A stretch of DNA of 64,000 nucleotides from Polyporus tsugae (Eukaryota > Basidiomycota > Agaricomycetes > Polyporales > Polyporaceae). Both the position numbers and the translations under genes were made by a program. Positions 33,660-45,215 of the stretch are shown here, piece after piece. The stretch lies in assembly GCA_024305745.1 (NCBI GenBank), contig JAHRBS010000001.1, positions 62,001-126,000 of the forward strand, in the 5' to 3' direction. How positions within the stretch are numbered: position 1 is the stretch's first letter; every line of letters begins with the position of its first letter. The notes under the pieces are model-generated. The model ran no database searches and was not told where the DNA came from. It saw nothing but the letters and a program-made list of their open reading frames with translations.

Positions 33660-34470
33660 ACCTCGAAAGATTCGCAATCCTTCCTACCCATACGCAACCA
33701 TCCCTGCTTGTTCCTTGGTGTCTGCCACCCTCTGAATCGTCGCGCCTCGTCCTCGAGGAGCTCGCGGACTGTTAAAGGAGAAGAGGCCACTTTTGTGCGA
33801 GTGTCGGCGTCTGCAGCTTCCACTTGTCGAACGCCCAGCCATCCCGCGCGTCCGTATCCAACGCGTCCTTCTTCCACATCTCCTGGTCCGCGCTCCACTT
33901 GCACGGCTTCCGAGCACGCTCCGGCCCCTTCTCCTTCGCCCCCCGCGCTGCTCTTGCCCTTCCGCTTGTTATTTCCCTCCGAGACGCTCTCAACCGCCAG
34001 TCGCTCGATCCGCGCGACCATCTCCCACACCTCGCCCGACCGGAGCGCGCTCTCCTGCCACACTGCGTCAGCTCATTGTACGCCGGCATCGTGCACCTGA
34101 ACACGAACGACGCGATCGACAGGTTCCGCGCGTGCTCGAGCATCGCCAGCACCAGCAGAAGGTGCGCATCAGCGCCACGAGCAGGGGCAGGAACGCGGAG
34201 GATATCTTCGCAGCCCGGTGTTCCGTTGCAGCGCGCTCGGACTGGCCGAAGACCTTGCGCATCGCCCACTCGAGCAGCGCGAGGCCGGTCTCGCGGAGTG
34301 TCGCCTCGTCCTGCTTCGCATTGCTGAAGATGTTGGCCGTCGTCGCGTCTGACGGACGCCGACTCGAGGCTGTGCGGGTTATCCCTGGGCGGAGACCCAG
34401 CCGCGTCTTTGATGCCGTCAGAAATCTGGTCCTAGGGCGAGGCTTCCGGTGAAAGGATGGACATGGGTCT
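33660..34470 (-). pseudogene. Dead copy of the Mtf2-like gene
   Basis: This segment matches the intact gene at 40420-41703 piecewise in changing frames: LLEWAMRKVFGQSERAATE, then KISSAFLPLLVALMRTF, then HARNLSIASFVF, then KWSADQEMWKKDALDTDARDG. Between these, blocks are deleted (the REVGERTVWQEE region and the FRDKYRDPH region) and the frame shifts several times. The C-terminal WAFDKWKLQTPT is still readable. It cannot make a full protein. Confidence 0.85.
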
Positions 34471-35329
34471 TTGGTGGGGGATCGAGGCGGTAAGAGAATG
34501 CGGGCGAGTGATAAGTGACATGCAACGTACTTTTGTCCGGTAGAAAGCCCTCGGTTTTGAATGGTATGCCTCTCTGTGATTTCCCTCAAACCGAGAACGA
34601 CGCTACATGCGCGTCATTGAGGTAAGAACCCTGCACGAAAACAAACTCATACCTATGAGACATCGTCCACCGACGCAGGGGCAGACTTGTGCAAAAAGCC
34701 CTGTCGCGTTGTGTCGCGCAACCATTCTCTTCGATCCGTTCAGTGCGTTCCCAGCTAAGAGGCGTGTGTTTTCTGGATTTCGGTGGACAACAGAGCAGAG
34801 AGGAGGGAGAAGGGGATGGTGGTGGTGGGGAGAAGCAGGGATGGGGCGTCTAATCCCCATCGCGTCCATGAGGCCGGCGTGCACAACTGGTTGTTGTCCA
34901 CAAACCTCCATCCTCTCCTTTGGCCAACGCTTGCTTTCCGACAACGAGCAATTATATTGAGTATGGTCTGGCCTTAAGATGCCCGGTATGGTGGTGGTTG
35001 TCACCCTCTTCTCGCCGGAACTTCGAAACGGACACTCAAATGGCCGTGCAATACTCATTGCTCGATGTTTCATCCTATGTGGGAGCTGAAAGCCTGGGAG
35101 GAAGGTGTTAATGCTTGTGAGTCCATTCGTGCTGTCCCTGTGCAACCACTTTTCTTCGTCATCAAACGTCCCCGCTGCACGAAAATCCTCTTCGTTGATG
35201 TAGTTGTCGCCTTCAGGTCGCCTTTTGCAAGTCTTGATGTACCGGTGGCACCGTTTCCTAATGGATCATATGCTAAGGATTATGTGCTTTTACGTATTCT
35301 CCTAAACGTTCAGAGCTGGCTGCAAGTTT
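34471..35329. other. 3' part of duplicated block A, no gene seen
   Basis: Similar to 41500-42340 of block B throughout, for example GAGACATCGTCCACCG at about 34657 and 41667, and TCCTCTTCGTTGA at about 35187 and 42190. The similarity stops near 35329, where dynactin subunit 2 sequence begins. Confidence 0.7.
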
Positions 35330-35477
35330 CTTGCAAAAGGCAGTCGAGGGAGTGGAGAATAGTTTGGCGGAGAACGAGAAGCTTGTCAAAGGGAACGTCC
35401 CGCAGGAGCTCGAGGACCGGATCGAAGGTTTGAGTCGACGTGTAGGGTCGAAGATATCAAGCTCAAGGCTGGCATGA
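35330..35477 (+). pseudogene. Dynactin subunit 2 C-terminal fragment at the block junction
   Basis: The plus strand reads the last codons of dynactin subunit 2 (KAVEGVENSLAENEKLVKGN, then ELEDRIEG) and ends at the equivalent of the stop region, with small insertions. It is followed by the same spacer as in locus 1 (35530-35612) and by a ZZ-gene 3' end on the opposite strand. This matches the convergent order of locus 1. Confidence 0.85.
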
Positions 35478-35589
35478 GCTAGGCCAGGCCCTCCCATGGC
35501 GAGGATAGGCTAGATACGATGACTGTAATTGGCTTTTGCTGTCGTTTGTTGATACCATCTAGTCTACTCTCGTGAACGCAGCGTCCTAC

Positions 35590-35890
35590 AGGACCCCAAG
35601 TTTGCGTGTCATCATACTAGGTAGTGTGGCTACGAACAACGGTCCCAGAAAGCATTCATCAGATACGGTCACCGCGGGTGCGCGCGACCGCGAGTGAATT
35701 GCACCAGCTTCTCGTGAGCCCCGCCAATTGGTGTTTGACCGCTCCTCCGTATTGTCAACTGCATACTCGCTACAGCTCTTCCTCCTGCCGCACCTCCTGG
35801 ACCATGCAGCGGACGAGGTTGTGCGTCGCGAGGTGATGCCCGCCATGGGTAAACCCTGGGTAGCGAGAAGCCGCATCCGACCAAGACATG
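35590..35890 (-). pseudogene. 3' fragment of a Goodbye/EF-hand/ZZ gene
   Basis: The minus strand still reads GFTHGGHHLATHNLVRCM, which corresponds to the second ZZ finger of copies A and B (AGFSHGEHHLATHNLVRC), and then broken coiled-coil sequence. It lacks the rest of the gene and is interrupted by frame breaks. Confidence 0.8.
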
Positions 35891-36125
35891 TGCAAACAAG
35901 GACTCCATGCGCATGCGTGAAGCTTCAAGTTCGGGATAGCAAACCCTGACCCAGGAAGTTCGCAGAACGTCCTACTAGGGAGGAGCTTGAGTCTGGGGTC
36001 GGGTCTTGATGTACTGTAGCACTTCGTGGCATGAGAACGGATCAAGAGAAAAACGTTCAAGGAAAGGGATGCTCAGCCCTGGGTTACTGAGGGCAATATT
36101 TATTATTCGCCGGCGACCGCAAGTC

Positions 36126-38269
36126 TCAGGGATCCTCCACAGGTTCCTTGAACCGTATTGGGGCGACTTGGACGCTCCCCCTACGCAAACATATCGCCAA
36201 CGTCACCGCCAGCAACGCGACGCCGACAACAAGGTTGGCACCGAGAAGCGCCAGCACGACTTTGCTGTACTTGTTCCCCGAGCTGTCGTCGCCGCCCGAA
36301 GGCGTCTCGCCAGTCGAGAGCGCACCAGAGAGGGTGCCCACAGCTTGTGGCCGCGTGGTCCCAGCTGGCGAAGATGCCGCGGGGCTCGCGGAGTCCGAGT
36401 CGGTTGGCGTTGAACCCGCCTCGTACTGCACGATCAACGACGGGTCGAGCGGGAGCGGGAGCTGAACGAGAGCCGCTGTGCGATTGGCGTGGAAGTCGGC
36501 CCACATGGTGGCGCTGTCGGTGGTCGAGATCATCTGAACGAACGGCGTGCCGTCGGTGTTGTTCATCGGATTCCAGTCACCATAGTCGAACCTGAGCCGA
36601 GTCCGAGTCAGGTGTAGCTCAAGGATGTCACCATGCGAGGGCCAACTTACGAAGCATAGACGTTGTACAAAAACGCGTCCGCTAGGACGATGTCAAAGCC
36701 ATCAGCGCTGGTCGGGTCCGTAGTGAGGTATTGGAAGGTGTTAACGCATGCGGTGACGTCCGTGTCCCAGTTGTTGATGGGCAGAGTAACTGGAACCGGG
36801 TAGGTCAAATCCAACGGATGTACGGGGAATTGCTGTCCACTGCAAAGTATAGGTGATGTCAGTACTCTAGACTATTCAGTCGTGCTCGCCACCGTACGCG
36901 TACCCGAAGACAAAAGTGAGGTTCGGGCTACGGTCGCAGGGAACCAGCCATAGTTGCGAAATGTCGTCGTAGACAGCGCCAGAAACGCTTCCATAGATCG
37001 CGTCCACAGCGGCCGGGGGCAAGGCCGGAAAAGAGGAACCAGTGTCAAGTGCAGCCGCGATTCTCCCAGTAGGAACATCTTCGATGCGGGATTGGTTGAA
37101 CGAGAAGCTCTGGCCGTTGATGAGCATCCCGTCCATGGCAACGCTCCAATGCTCAGAGGCTACGCGCGGCAACCTCGGCGCACTCGTCACGTTCTCATAG
37201 CCAGAAGCGTGCGCCGAGATCGTGAGGAGGCCCGAAGGGGTTTCATCCGGCTTTGACGAGCGGAAAAGCTGCACGTCGAAGTTGTTTACGAGGGAGGGGT
37301 TCTGCGCAAAGAGCGCGGTCATGGGCGAGAGCGCCAAGTCGTCCGCCGCCTTGGTGCCCCATGCTTGCTGCACCTTGTCATAGATGGGTCCTACATCGAA
37401 CGCCATGCCCAGGATCCCATCGTAACCGCTCAAGTCGAAGCCATGCACATCGGTTGCGTGCAAAAATGCTGTGCGAGTGCCAAATCAGGTGAGGGGTCGG
37501 GATGGAAGACGCGGGCGGTGCGTACCCTGCGACGTTATATTGAAGTCCCCGATCTGAAGCTCGGCAAACCTGATGCTGCCCTCGACCTGACGTTGCCCAT
37601 ATATCTCAGAGGTCACCAGATCGGTGGTGTTCGTCAACTGAACCGGCCGGCCGGCAGTGTGTATCCAAAAATCAGATGAGCCAGTGTCTAGCTGGACCGT
37701 AAAGTCTACGGAAGGGGACCGCGTCAGCTGTCTTTACTCCCTCCATCGACGTCCATAGACTCACGTTCGCCTCCCAAGGTAATCTCCACGGCGTACCAGA
37801 CGTCGTCCGAGGTGTCCACGTCGAGGTTGTCGGCGGTCATGTTGCTGGTGGCATCGTCCCTAATCTTGAAGCGCGAGCTAGACTCGTACCGAGGGCGATT
37901 ACCCTGGCCCGTGGTGGAGGGCCTGGGGTTCTTGGTAGCAAAATCACGGCAAGTGTTCAGGTTGAACGGGCTCCCCGTTTTCGTTTTAGAGCAATAGGCG
38001 TCGTAGACAACGCGATCACCCTCGTCCCCGGTGAACGTGCTGCAATACTCTTTGTAATGCGCGCAATAGATCGTGTGCAGAGCGGCATTGGGCTTGGTTT
38101 TGGGACTGCAATCATTCTTGAACAAGCCCTCACATGAGCCGGAGCCGGGATTCGGCGAATGGGAATTTTTGAACGGGACGGTGCCGACGCTGTCGGCGAG
38201 GACGCTCCCAGCGCTGAACACCAGGGACAACGCTACTGGGAGGAGCTGAAAAAGAGAGGAGGGAAGCAT
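36126..38269 (-). CDS. Membrane-anchored aspartic protease, A1 family, copy 2
   Basis: A paralogue of 30309-32511 with the same five-exon plan, about 640 residues. Signal peptide MLPSSLFQLLPVALSLVFSAG. The Cys-rich extension is shorter and changed (CEGLFKNDCSP, TIYCAHYKEYCSTF, DAYCSKT, LNTCRDF), but the cysteine pattern is kept. The first active-site motif is HFTVQLDTGSSDFW across intron 1 and the second is AALDTGSSFPALPP. FDLSGYDGILGMAFDVG lies between them. The C-terminus has the stalk, a membrane helix (VVLALLGANLVVGVALLAV) and a short tail ending VEDP. Both catalytic Asp residues are present and no frame break was found. The extension differs more from copy 1 than the catalytic part does. 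Confidence 0.9.
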
Positions 38270-40419
38270 CGTGAGCAGGGAATCTGAAGAAGGAGAAGGT
38301 TAGGACATGGAAAGACAGAGGCCTACGCTCGTTATTAATATGATGTGTGTACACCATCGAATAGAGCGCGCGGATAACTTGTTCAGGGCTCGGCGGCCGA
38401 TGAGAAGCGGGCGGCGAATCAGTGTGTGTTTCTACCCATGAGCCAACTAACGTACTTCGATCATGAGAGGCGCAACCGCATAGCATGAAAGCCGTTGTCA
38501 GAAATGAAGTTAGAATTATGCGGTATATAGCGCTCAGATGACACTGACAGGTCGAGGACGACCTATCAGGGAAGTGAGCGACGTGGGTAGGCAGTTTAGT
38601 ACGATGACAGATGTAAGGCGACTTCTGGTCTACGAACCTGAACCTGACGTACTATAATCTCGGGCATTGCGATGCCGTATCGCTGCCAACTGCTTGGCTG
38701 CTGTCAAGTGGTCAAGGAGACGATGAAGGCTTCGTTTTCAATGGGAAAGAAGGTGGACGTTGAGTACGATGACGGCAGGACTTGAAAATTGTGCCTGAAC
38801 TTCAAGTTGCGGTCGTCCAATGAACTACCATCCTCAAGGTAGTGTGGCAGGGAACGCATCTTTTGTGATAGAATCGTCGGTCAGCCTTGGGCCGCTGTCC
38901 TCCTGATTGAGGTCGAGAGAAGATAAAGTTCAGCAGAGGCGATACAGTGAAACAGCGACACGCGTACGCCACACTCGCCGTGAAAGATCGTATCCACACT
39001 TCTTTATCGATGTTCGATGTTCGTTCACCCAGGGTGGTTGTGGGTGTACTGCAAGTAGTTGGCGGAAGTGCCTGGCGGCGATGACTTCGTCTAGGCTGTG
39101 CCGTCAAATTAGCGAGCTCTAACAACAACCCTCCAGGTTGCTTGACACGACGACGTACGTACATGACTTTAGCTTCGAGAAACCCGCAGAGCAACTTGAC
39201 ACTCTGTGATGATCTGGAGGAGGAAGCGACGAGTCAGACTCTGCGTTCAACCCGGAATAAGCGCAAAGCCCCCACTTGATAATCGCTTCCTGTTTCTGGT
39301 CGTCGTTCGCACGTGTGCCCTCAAGTGCATTACCCAGTCTGAAGGCCGCTTGCTGGTGATCAATGCTTCTACTTCCGCCGTAGCTGATGGTCATGGTGGC
39401 TGACGGTAGTCAGGGGGATAGACCGCCCGCTGCAGGTTCAAGTCTGGCTCGTCGAAGTCTGGATGTCTGGGCGGCGGGGCGATGGTTGCACTGGGTGAGG
39501 CTCCGCCCGAAGGAACTGCTGTGATAGTGGGCGCCCTCTGAGATCGCGCGCCGGAGTCTCCTGCATCGAGGAGTTGCGCTGCCAGTGGTGCTGCAGTACG
39601 TATTCAATGGAAGACAAAGGGACCACGGGGTTACGAAGAAAGACACAGCAAAATTACCTTGTGAATGAAATCAGGAGTATATGATGACGTACCACGAAGG
39701 CTGCAGGATATCCTACGAGGCGAGGCCGGGAGTTGCCATGAGTGATTGCAGGTTTAAAAAAAAGGTAGTTAGCTGATACCCGAATCCTCGCCAAAGGTTG
39801 TGTCTGCCTGTTATACGTTCGTCACAGGGACGCCGTTCTTCGTCGTAAGTCCGTGGGGAAAGGGACGTTCACGGACCACACACCTTGAATAACCCGCGAT
39901 CCTTCCTACCCATACGCAACCATCCATGTTCGTTCCTGGGTATCCTCCATGTCTTCTGTAGGTCTGGTGGTCGTCCCGCCCCAAGCACACCGACTTCAAC
40001 AACTGCGCAACAGCCTAGTTTTGTGGTCAGGAGCGATGTCCGATCATACGCAAGGTACGGCGGTGCCGCACACACGGCAAATGACGGCGGAGACGGTGTT
40101 CCTGTCCACAGGCCTGACGGGCGGAGGCGATGACACGAGTGAGGGGATACTAGCGATGCTTCGAGATATGTATGTCAGCATCTCGCGTTATACAATACTA
40201 TGAGCGAACGAAAGAAAGGTATCTGAGAGGAGCACTGACCTACAGAACATCTTGCACTATAGTTGTTCTCTAGAGCTCATGCCTTTCTAGGCTCATTCTA
40301 AACGATATGCATAGCACAACGAAGTGAGGGTAGCATTACATATATCCCGTAAGGTACTTAGCGTATCCCAATACGATAACGCTGGAGAGGGCCGACACGC
40401 CTGGACCAACGCATGACCA
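38270..40419. other. Intergenic within duplicated block B
   Basis: 2.1 kb without a supported gene; it corresponds in part to 32.5-33.7 kb. The open frames (for example 38802-39194) carry no family sequence. Confidence 0.55.
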
Positions 40420-41703
40420 TCAGAGGCGAAGAGGTCGCTTTTTTGCGAATGTCGGCGTCTGCAGCTTCCACTGGTCGAATGCCCAGCCATCCCGCGCGTC
40501 CGTATCCAACGCGTCCTTCTTCCACACCTCCTGGTCCGCGCTCCACTTGCGTGGCTTTCGAGCATGCTCCTTCGCCGGCCCCTTCTCCTTCGCCCCCGCC
40601 CCCGCCCCCACCCTGCTCATGCCCTTCCGCTTGTTCTTCCCCTCCGAGAGGCTCTCAGCCGTCAGCCGCTCGATCCGCGCGACCATCTCCCACACTTCTC
40701 CCGACCCGAGCGAGTTCTCCTCCTGCCACACCGTCCGCTCGCCAACCTCCCGTCGGACCGTCTCCACCAGCATCCGCGTGCGCCCGTCCAGCGCGATCCC
40801 GTTCACGCGCATCTCGTCCAGCGCGTCGACCACGCCCCGCAGGTCGCGGAAGCACGACCACCGGGTATCGATGAGCTCATTGTACGCCGGCGTCGTGCAC
40901 CCAAACACGAACGACGCGATCGACAGGTTGCGCGCGTGGTCGAACATCGCCAGCGCCAGGTGCGGGTCGCGGTACTTGTCCCGGAACGTCCGCATCAGCG
41001 CCGCGAGCAGGTGCGGGTAAGCGGAGGACATCTTGGCAGCCCCAGCGCCCGGCTCCGTCGCAGCGCGCTCGGGCTGGCCGAACACCTCGCGCATCGCCCA
41101 TTCGAGCAGCTCGAGGTCGGTCTCGCAGAGCTCCATCGCCTCCTTCTTGCGGTCCAGCTCCTGGTCGGCGTCCGTCGTCAACCGGAGCCGCCGTGCTGCG
41201 CGCAGGTGGCCTGCGACGGGGCTGTTGCCTGGCACCTGGCCGATGCCGCTGCCCTCGGCGGTGGCCGCGTTCGCGTTGTTGAAGATGAAGGTGAACATGT
41301 TGTTGAAGATGTCCGACTCGCGGCGCGTCATGGCGACCGCGCGGGCGGCTTGACTGTCGCCGCGCCCGACGGACGCTGACTTGAGGCTGCGTGGGTTGAC
41401 CCCGGGCGGAGGCCCGGCCGTGTCCTTTATGTCGTCGAAAATCTCGTCCCAGGGAGAGGCTTCGGGGGAAAAGATGGACACGGGTCTTTGGGATGTTAGG
41501 GTGTGCGGGCGGGTAGGAGGTGACACGCGACATACTTTTGTTCGGTTGAAAGCCCCCGTCTTTGGATAGCCTGCCTCCCTGCTTCCCTCATACCCGAGAA
41601 CGATGCTACATGACCACGTCATTAACCAAAGAACGACCTCCATGTGAAAACGAATGCGTACCTGTGAGACATCGTCCACCGCTGCAAGGACAGACTCGTG
41701 CAA
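40420..41703 (-). CDS. Mtf2-like mitochondrial RNA-processing/translation protein
   Basis: One open frame of up to 427 codons. The sequence MTRRESDIFNNMFTFIFNN, then LLEWAMREVFGQ, LLAALMRTFRDKYRDPHLAL, DHARNLSIASFVFGC and YNELIDTRWSCFRDL resembles the Mtf2 (Nam1) C-terminal domain of fungi, a helical repeat-like domain of proteins that support mitochondrial transcript stability and translation. The C-terminus is basic (KWSADQEVWKKDALDTD). The real start is uncertain: the first residues (MHESVLAAVDDVSQ) are followed by a possible intron donor, and no clear presequence is visible, so an upstream short exon or a later start near 41480 is possible. The paralogue at 33660-34470 is dead, so this copy probably carries the function. 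Confidence 0.65.
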   Translation of the reverse strand: MHESVLAAVDDVSQVRIRFHMEVVLWLMTWSCSIVLGYEGSREAGYPKTGAFNRTKVCRVSPPTRPHTLTSQRPVSIFSPEASPWDEIFDDIKDTAGPPPGVNPRSLKSASVGRGDSQAARAVAMTRRESDIFNNMFTFIFNNANAATAEGSGIGQVPGNSPVAGHLRAARRLRLTTDADQELDRKKEAMELCETDLELLEWAMREVFGQPERAATEPGAGAAKMSSAYPHLLAALMRTFRDKYRDPHLALAMFDHARNLSIASFVFGCTTPAYNELIDTRWSCFRDLRGVVDALDEMRVNGIALDGRTRMLVETVRREVGERTVWQEENSLGSGEVWEMVARIERLTAESLSEGKNKRKGMSRVGAGAGAKEKGPAKEHARKPRKWSADQEVWKKDALDTDARDGWAFDQWKLQTPTFAKKRPLRL

Positions 41704-42339
41704 AACACTGTCGTGCGAGCATCTTTCGTTGATGGCTACCTCTTTTGCTAGCGATTAAGGTAATGCTGACGGTTTTCGACGGACGACAACGGTCGGGATA
41801 GAGGAAGAAAGAACGAGGAGGAAGTGGTGAGAAGCAAGTTCTAGGCGTCTAGCGTTCCAGCACGACGGCGCTTTTGCGCCTGCTGCCATCGGCGTCCAGC
41901 TGCAGGTTGTTCCCCAGCCTCCATCATCAAAATTTATCTCCCTCCAACGCTTGCTTTCCAACAAATCGTGCTAGCCTTGGCGGCCAGAAGACACTGCGTA
42001 GCAGGTATATTGGTCGGTATCACGCTCCAATTCAATTGGTTCTTTCGACGACGCAACGGACGCTCGAACCGCTGCTGCTCGACGTTTGACCAAACCTGCC
42101 GTTGTGGAAGGATGTTAATATCTGTGAGTTCCTTCATGCTGTCCTCGAGTAACCGCTATTTCTCGCCGTTAAACGGCCCTGTGCATCCAGTCCTCTTCGT
42201 TGACAGTCGTCGCCTTCAGGTCGTCTTCCTGCAAGTCATAGCATTGTTTGACGCACCTATGTCATCGTGTCCGCATCGGACATATGTCAAGGGTTGCGGG
42301 CTTTCGGGCCTTCTCCTAATCCATCGGAGGTAGCTGCGG
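41704..42339. other. 3' end of duplicated block B
   Basis: About 640 bp matching 34.6-35.33 kb. No gene is seen, though its right end may belong to the uncertain gene at 42522-42961. Confidence 0.5.
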
Positions 42340-42521
42340 GTCTGGTCACGACCGAGTCTCCCCTCGGCAAACAGGCACAATGTCTAGGGTAAGTAGATAC
42401 AATCTGAAAGTGACGACAGTCGAACTTCTATCCCCTCAGTGGTCTGTTATCGCCGTGGTGAAGAATGCCGTTCGCCGCGGAACCGAGGCCTGCATCTCAA
42501 CATCGACCCGTGGTTGATCAT

Positions 42522-42961
42522 GGGCAGCATCAACGCTCCCAAAACCAGGGCTGTTGCTGAACATGAACTCAGCTCAACAGCGGTAGTGCAAGACGTGAGG
42601 CTCACCTTTCTGTTTTGCACTCACTGCTAGCCTTAAAAACATACAGGACGTCGTTCGGGCATGCAACGTAGCGGACTATGCACCGTTTATGCTCGGTGTC
42701 TTCATTTTGCCCTGGTCCCAGGCCGGCCATATTCGTCCTCAAATCCTTGAATTGGCCCGACCCTTTGGAAGGGATAGTATTGCGGGTACCATTTGGTTAC
42801 ATTCGCCGCCACCGGAGATTGGTATTAGTAATAGTCTTCTTCCTCTGACTAAGGTCTCCGGAAACCGCGCTAAATTCCTCGCTCAGGCCTCAGGTCGCGT
42901 CCGGAAGCAAACATTGAACGAGACCTTGCTTGTTCCACGCAGACATGTTACATCTGAATAA
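42522..42961 (+). CDS. Uncertain hypothetical gene or remnant
   Basis: A possible two-exon reading: MGSINAPKTRAVAEHEL to about 42594, intron 42595-42647, then DVVRACNVADYAPFM to the stop at 42961. The piece LPWSQAGHIRPQILELARPF vaguely recalls the N-terminal GHxRP motif of fungal UDP-glycosyltransferases, but the rest does not follow that family. Upstream exons are not clear, and the part before 42340 is duplicated in block A, where it is cut off. It may be chance. Confidence 0.22.
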
Positions 42962-43025
42962 CATTGGTGCCGCTGAAGATCGCGGTGGAAGGGACGAAAG
43001 TCATGACGCCGGGCTTGCACGCTTG

Positions 43026-43033
43026 TATATAAA
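43026..43033 (+). promoter_or_regulatory. Putative TATA box of the quinone oxidoreductase gene
   Basis: TATATAAA, about 75 bp upstream of the ATG at 43108. A good match at a usual distance. Confidence 0.55.
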
Positions 43034-43107
43034 GTACGTTCTTCATTCTCTGCGACAATCAGCATCGACCTCCTCGGTCTGTATCTTCACTGCATCTCAA
43101 CGATACC

Positions 43108-44422
43108 ATGCCCTCCATCCCCCTTCCCTCCACGATTGCCGCCATTGGTATTTCAGAGACAGGCAATCTCGATGTTATTCAGAACCTCGAGCTACCTTTC
43201 CCTTCCCCAACGCCTAGTCAATTCGTCATCAAAGTGCGTTCAGGATGACGTGTTCACTGTGTAGCTGCGAAGCTAACCCACGACCCGTTCGCGCTCTACC
43301 AGGTCGAATATGCTGGCGTCAACTTCCTCGACATCCAGCAGCGCAAAGGCAAATTTCCCCTCCCTCATCTTCCTGCCGGGCTCGGCGTAGAGGCAGCAGG
43401 CACGATCGTCGCGCTCCCGACGGACGACACCGTTGTGAACAGCGAGCCGTTCCGGGAGCACGGCTTCCAGGTCGGCGGTAAGGTCGCCTGCGTAAGCCGC
43501 ACACACACATTCCATCACTCCTCCCATAAACAGACCCTAATCATCACCCCCTCCAGTTCGGATTTGGGACTGCGACGTTCGCAGAGTACACCCTCGCCGA
43601 CTGGTTCGTCGTCACCCCTCTACCACCGACAGTCTCGACCCGCGTCGGCGCGGCGAGCCTCGTCCAGGGTATCACCGCGCTCACGTTCGCCTCCGAGGCA
43701 TATGACGTCCGCGCCGGCGACCGCGTCCTCGTACACACCGTCGCGGGCGGCCTCGGGCTGTGGTTCGCGCAGCTGTGCAAGCAGCGCGGGGCGGTCGTGA
43801 TCGGCACGACGAGCACGGCGGAGAAGGCGGCGGTCGCGCGGGCGCACGGTGCGGACCACGTTATCCTGTACCGCGACGAGGACGTCGCCGCGCGCGTCCT
43901 AGAGATCACCAATGGCGAGGGCGTGCACGCGATTTTCGACGGGGTCGGCAAGGACACGTATGCTTTCGATCTTGATTGGAGCGACACGCGCTGATCCCGG
44001 TGCTTGCGATTACTTGGAGCAGGTTCGAGACGAACTTGAAGGCGATCCGGGCTAAGGGCACGATTGTCGCGATGGGCTCCGCGTCCGGAAAGATCGAGGC
44101 GTTCAACCCGGAGGTCTTGTACACAAAGAACGTCAAGTTCGTGTACCCCTCGTAAGTGGCACCCGTCTCTGTCCGAAGTCTCCACTAGGGCACTGATATT
44201 GTACATACCTGCTTGTGCTACAGCGCCACGCTCTACGTCCTCCAGCCCTCGAACGGCAGAAACTACGGGCAGGAGCTGATGGACCTCCTCGCGAGCGGAG
44301 CGGTCAAACCTGTCATATCCAAGGAGTATCCGTTAACGGCGGAGGGCGTCACTCAGTCGCAGAAGGACATGGCGGAAGGCCGTTCGGTAGGAAAGCTCCT
44401 CATCAAGGTCACTTCTAACTAG
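43108..44422 (+). CDS. NADPH:quinone oxidoreductase (zeta-crystallin type, MDR superfamily)
   Basis: A zinc-free medium-chain reductase that uses NADPH to reduce quinones. Exons 43108-43233, 43303-43491, 43557-43957, 44023-44151 and 44224-44422 give 347 residues with all phases agreeing. The N-terminal part reads VEYAGVNFLDIQQRKGKFPL and LPAGLGVEAAGTI. The NADP site is HTVAGGLGLWFAQLCKQRGA, followed by VIGTTSTAEKAAVARAHGAD. FDGVGKDT spliced to FETNLKAIRAKGT is the usual continuation, then FNPEVLYTKNVKFVYPS. The C-terminus VTQSQKDMAEGRSVGKLLI is typical of fungal members. There is no targeting peptide, so it is cytosolic. A dead copy of the last exon lies at 49560-49775. Confidence 0.92.
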
Positions 44423-44529
44423 TCTTTCGTGCGCAAGACTACTCCACAGACCAATGAACGCCATTGAAGACGCGGATCCAGGCGAAGTTGTAGTAATTGA
44501 ATTATTATTTTGAAGGCATGTCACTGTAG

Positions 44530-44940
44530 CCTGTTGAGGTTGATCCAGTGAATGTAATAGTCACGGAGCGCAAGGTGCCTTGACGTACCCTGGCCACCGC
44601 TGCCCACAAGGCTTCATGACAATCCCGAGGGGACTCAATCAGGATGCACTTGTCATGCCCTTCCATATCTCGTGGATGTCCTCCGGTTGAGGAGGGAGGG
44701 AGTGTTAGGTAAGTCAGCGGGTGGAGAACGTGGAACATACGGGGTCAACAATCCTGTCATGCGGCCCCGACGCGACAGCTTCGATGACACGATCGCCTTC
44801 ATGGTGAACTACTATGCGGCGCACCTCCTCTGCCAGCTCCCTCTGCTGCATTTTGAACTTGCGTTCGAGCACCTCCAAGTTCTTCTCGATTGCGAGCTCG
44901 GGGTTATCGAACAGCTCCTGGGTACAGCGACTATAAATTA
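44530..44940 (-). pseudogene. Internal fragment of a Goodbye/EF-hand/ZZ gene
   Basis: The minus strand reads QELFDNPELAIEKNLEVLE, then RKFKMQQRELAEEVRRIV and DRVIEAVASGPHDRIVDP, the segment before the DIHEIW exon of copies A and B, and then the remains of that exon and of the REYY-type segment before the EF-hand. Nothing of the N-terminus or ZZ fingers is present. It lies directly downstream of the quinone oxidoreductase gene. Confidence 0.85.
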
Positions 44941-45215
44941 CCCACCCGAAATTGAATGAGAACGGGGCTCGGGCCCCTTCCCATGAACATATGACTGTCA
45001 ATTGCTAGACCAATTGCTCAAGATCTGTGCATTTATGTCGATTTGTACTCGATGGGACACACGACCAGCGATCTGAGTTGTGATTACTTACTATCAACCA
45101 GGCACGTGTGTAAGGCTAGGGCTGTAACATCGGCACCAGCAGTACTAGTAGTACATGCACTTCATACCTGATTATTTCCCTGTCTCTACAGGATCTATTC
45201 GTCCGCACCGGGCAG

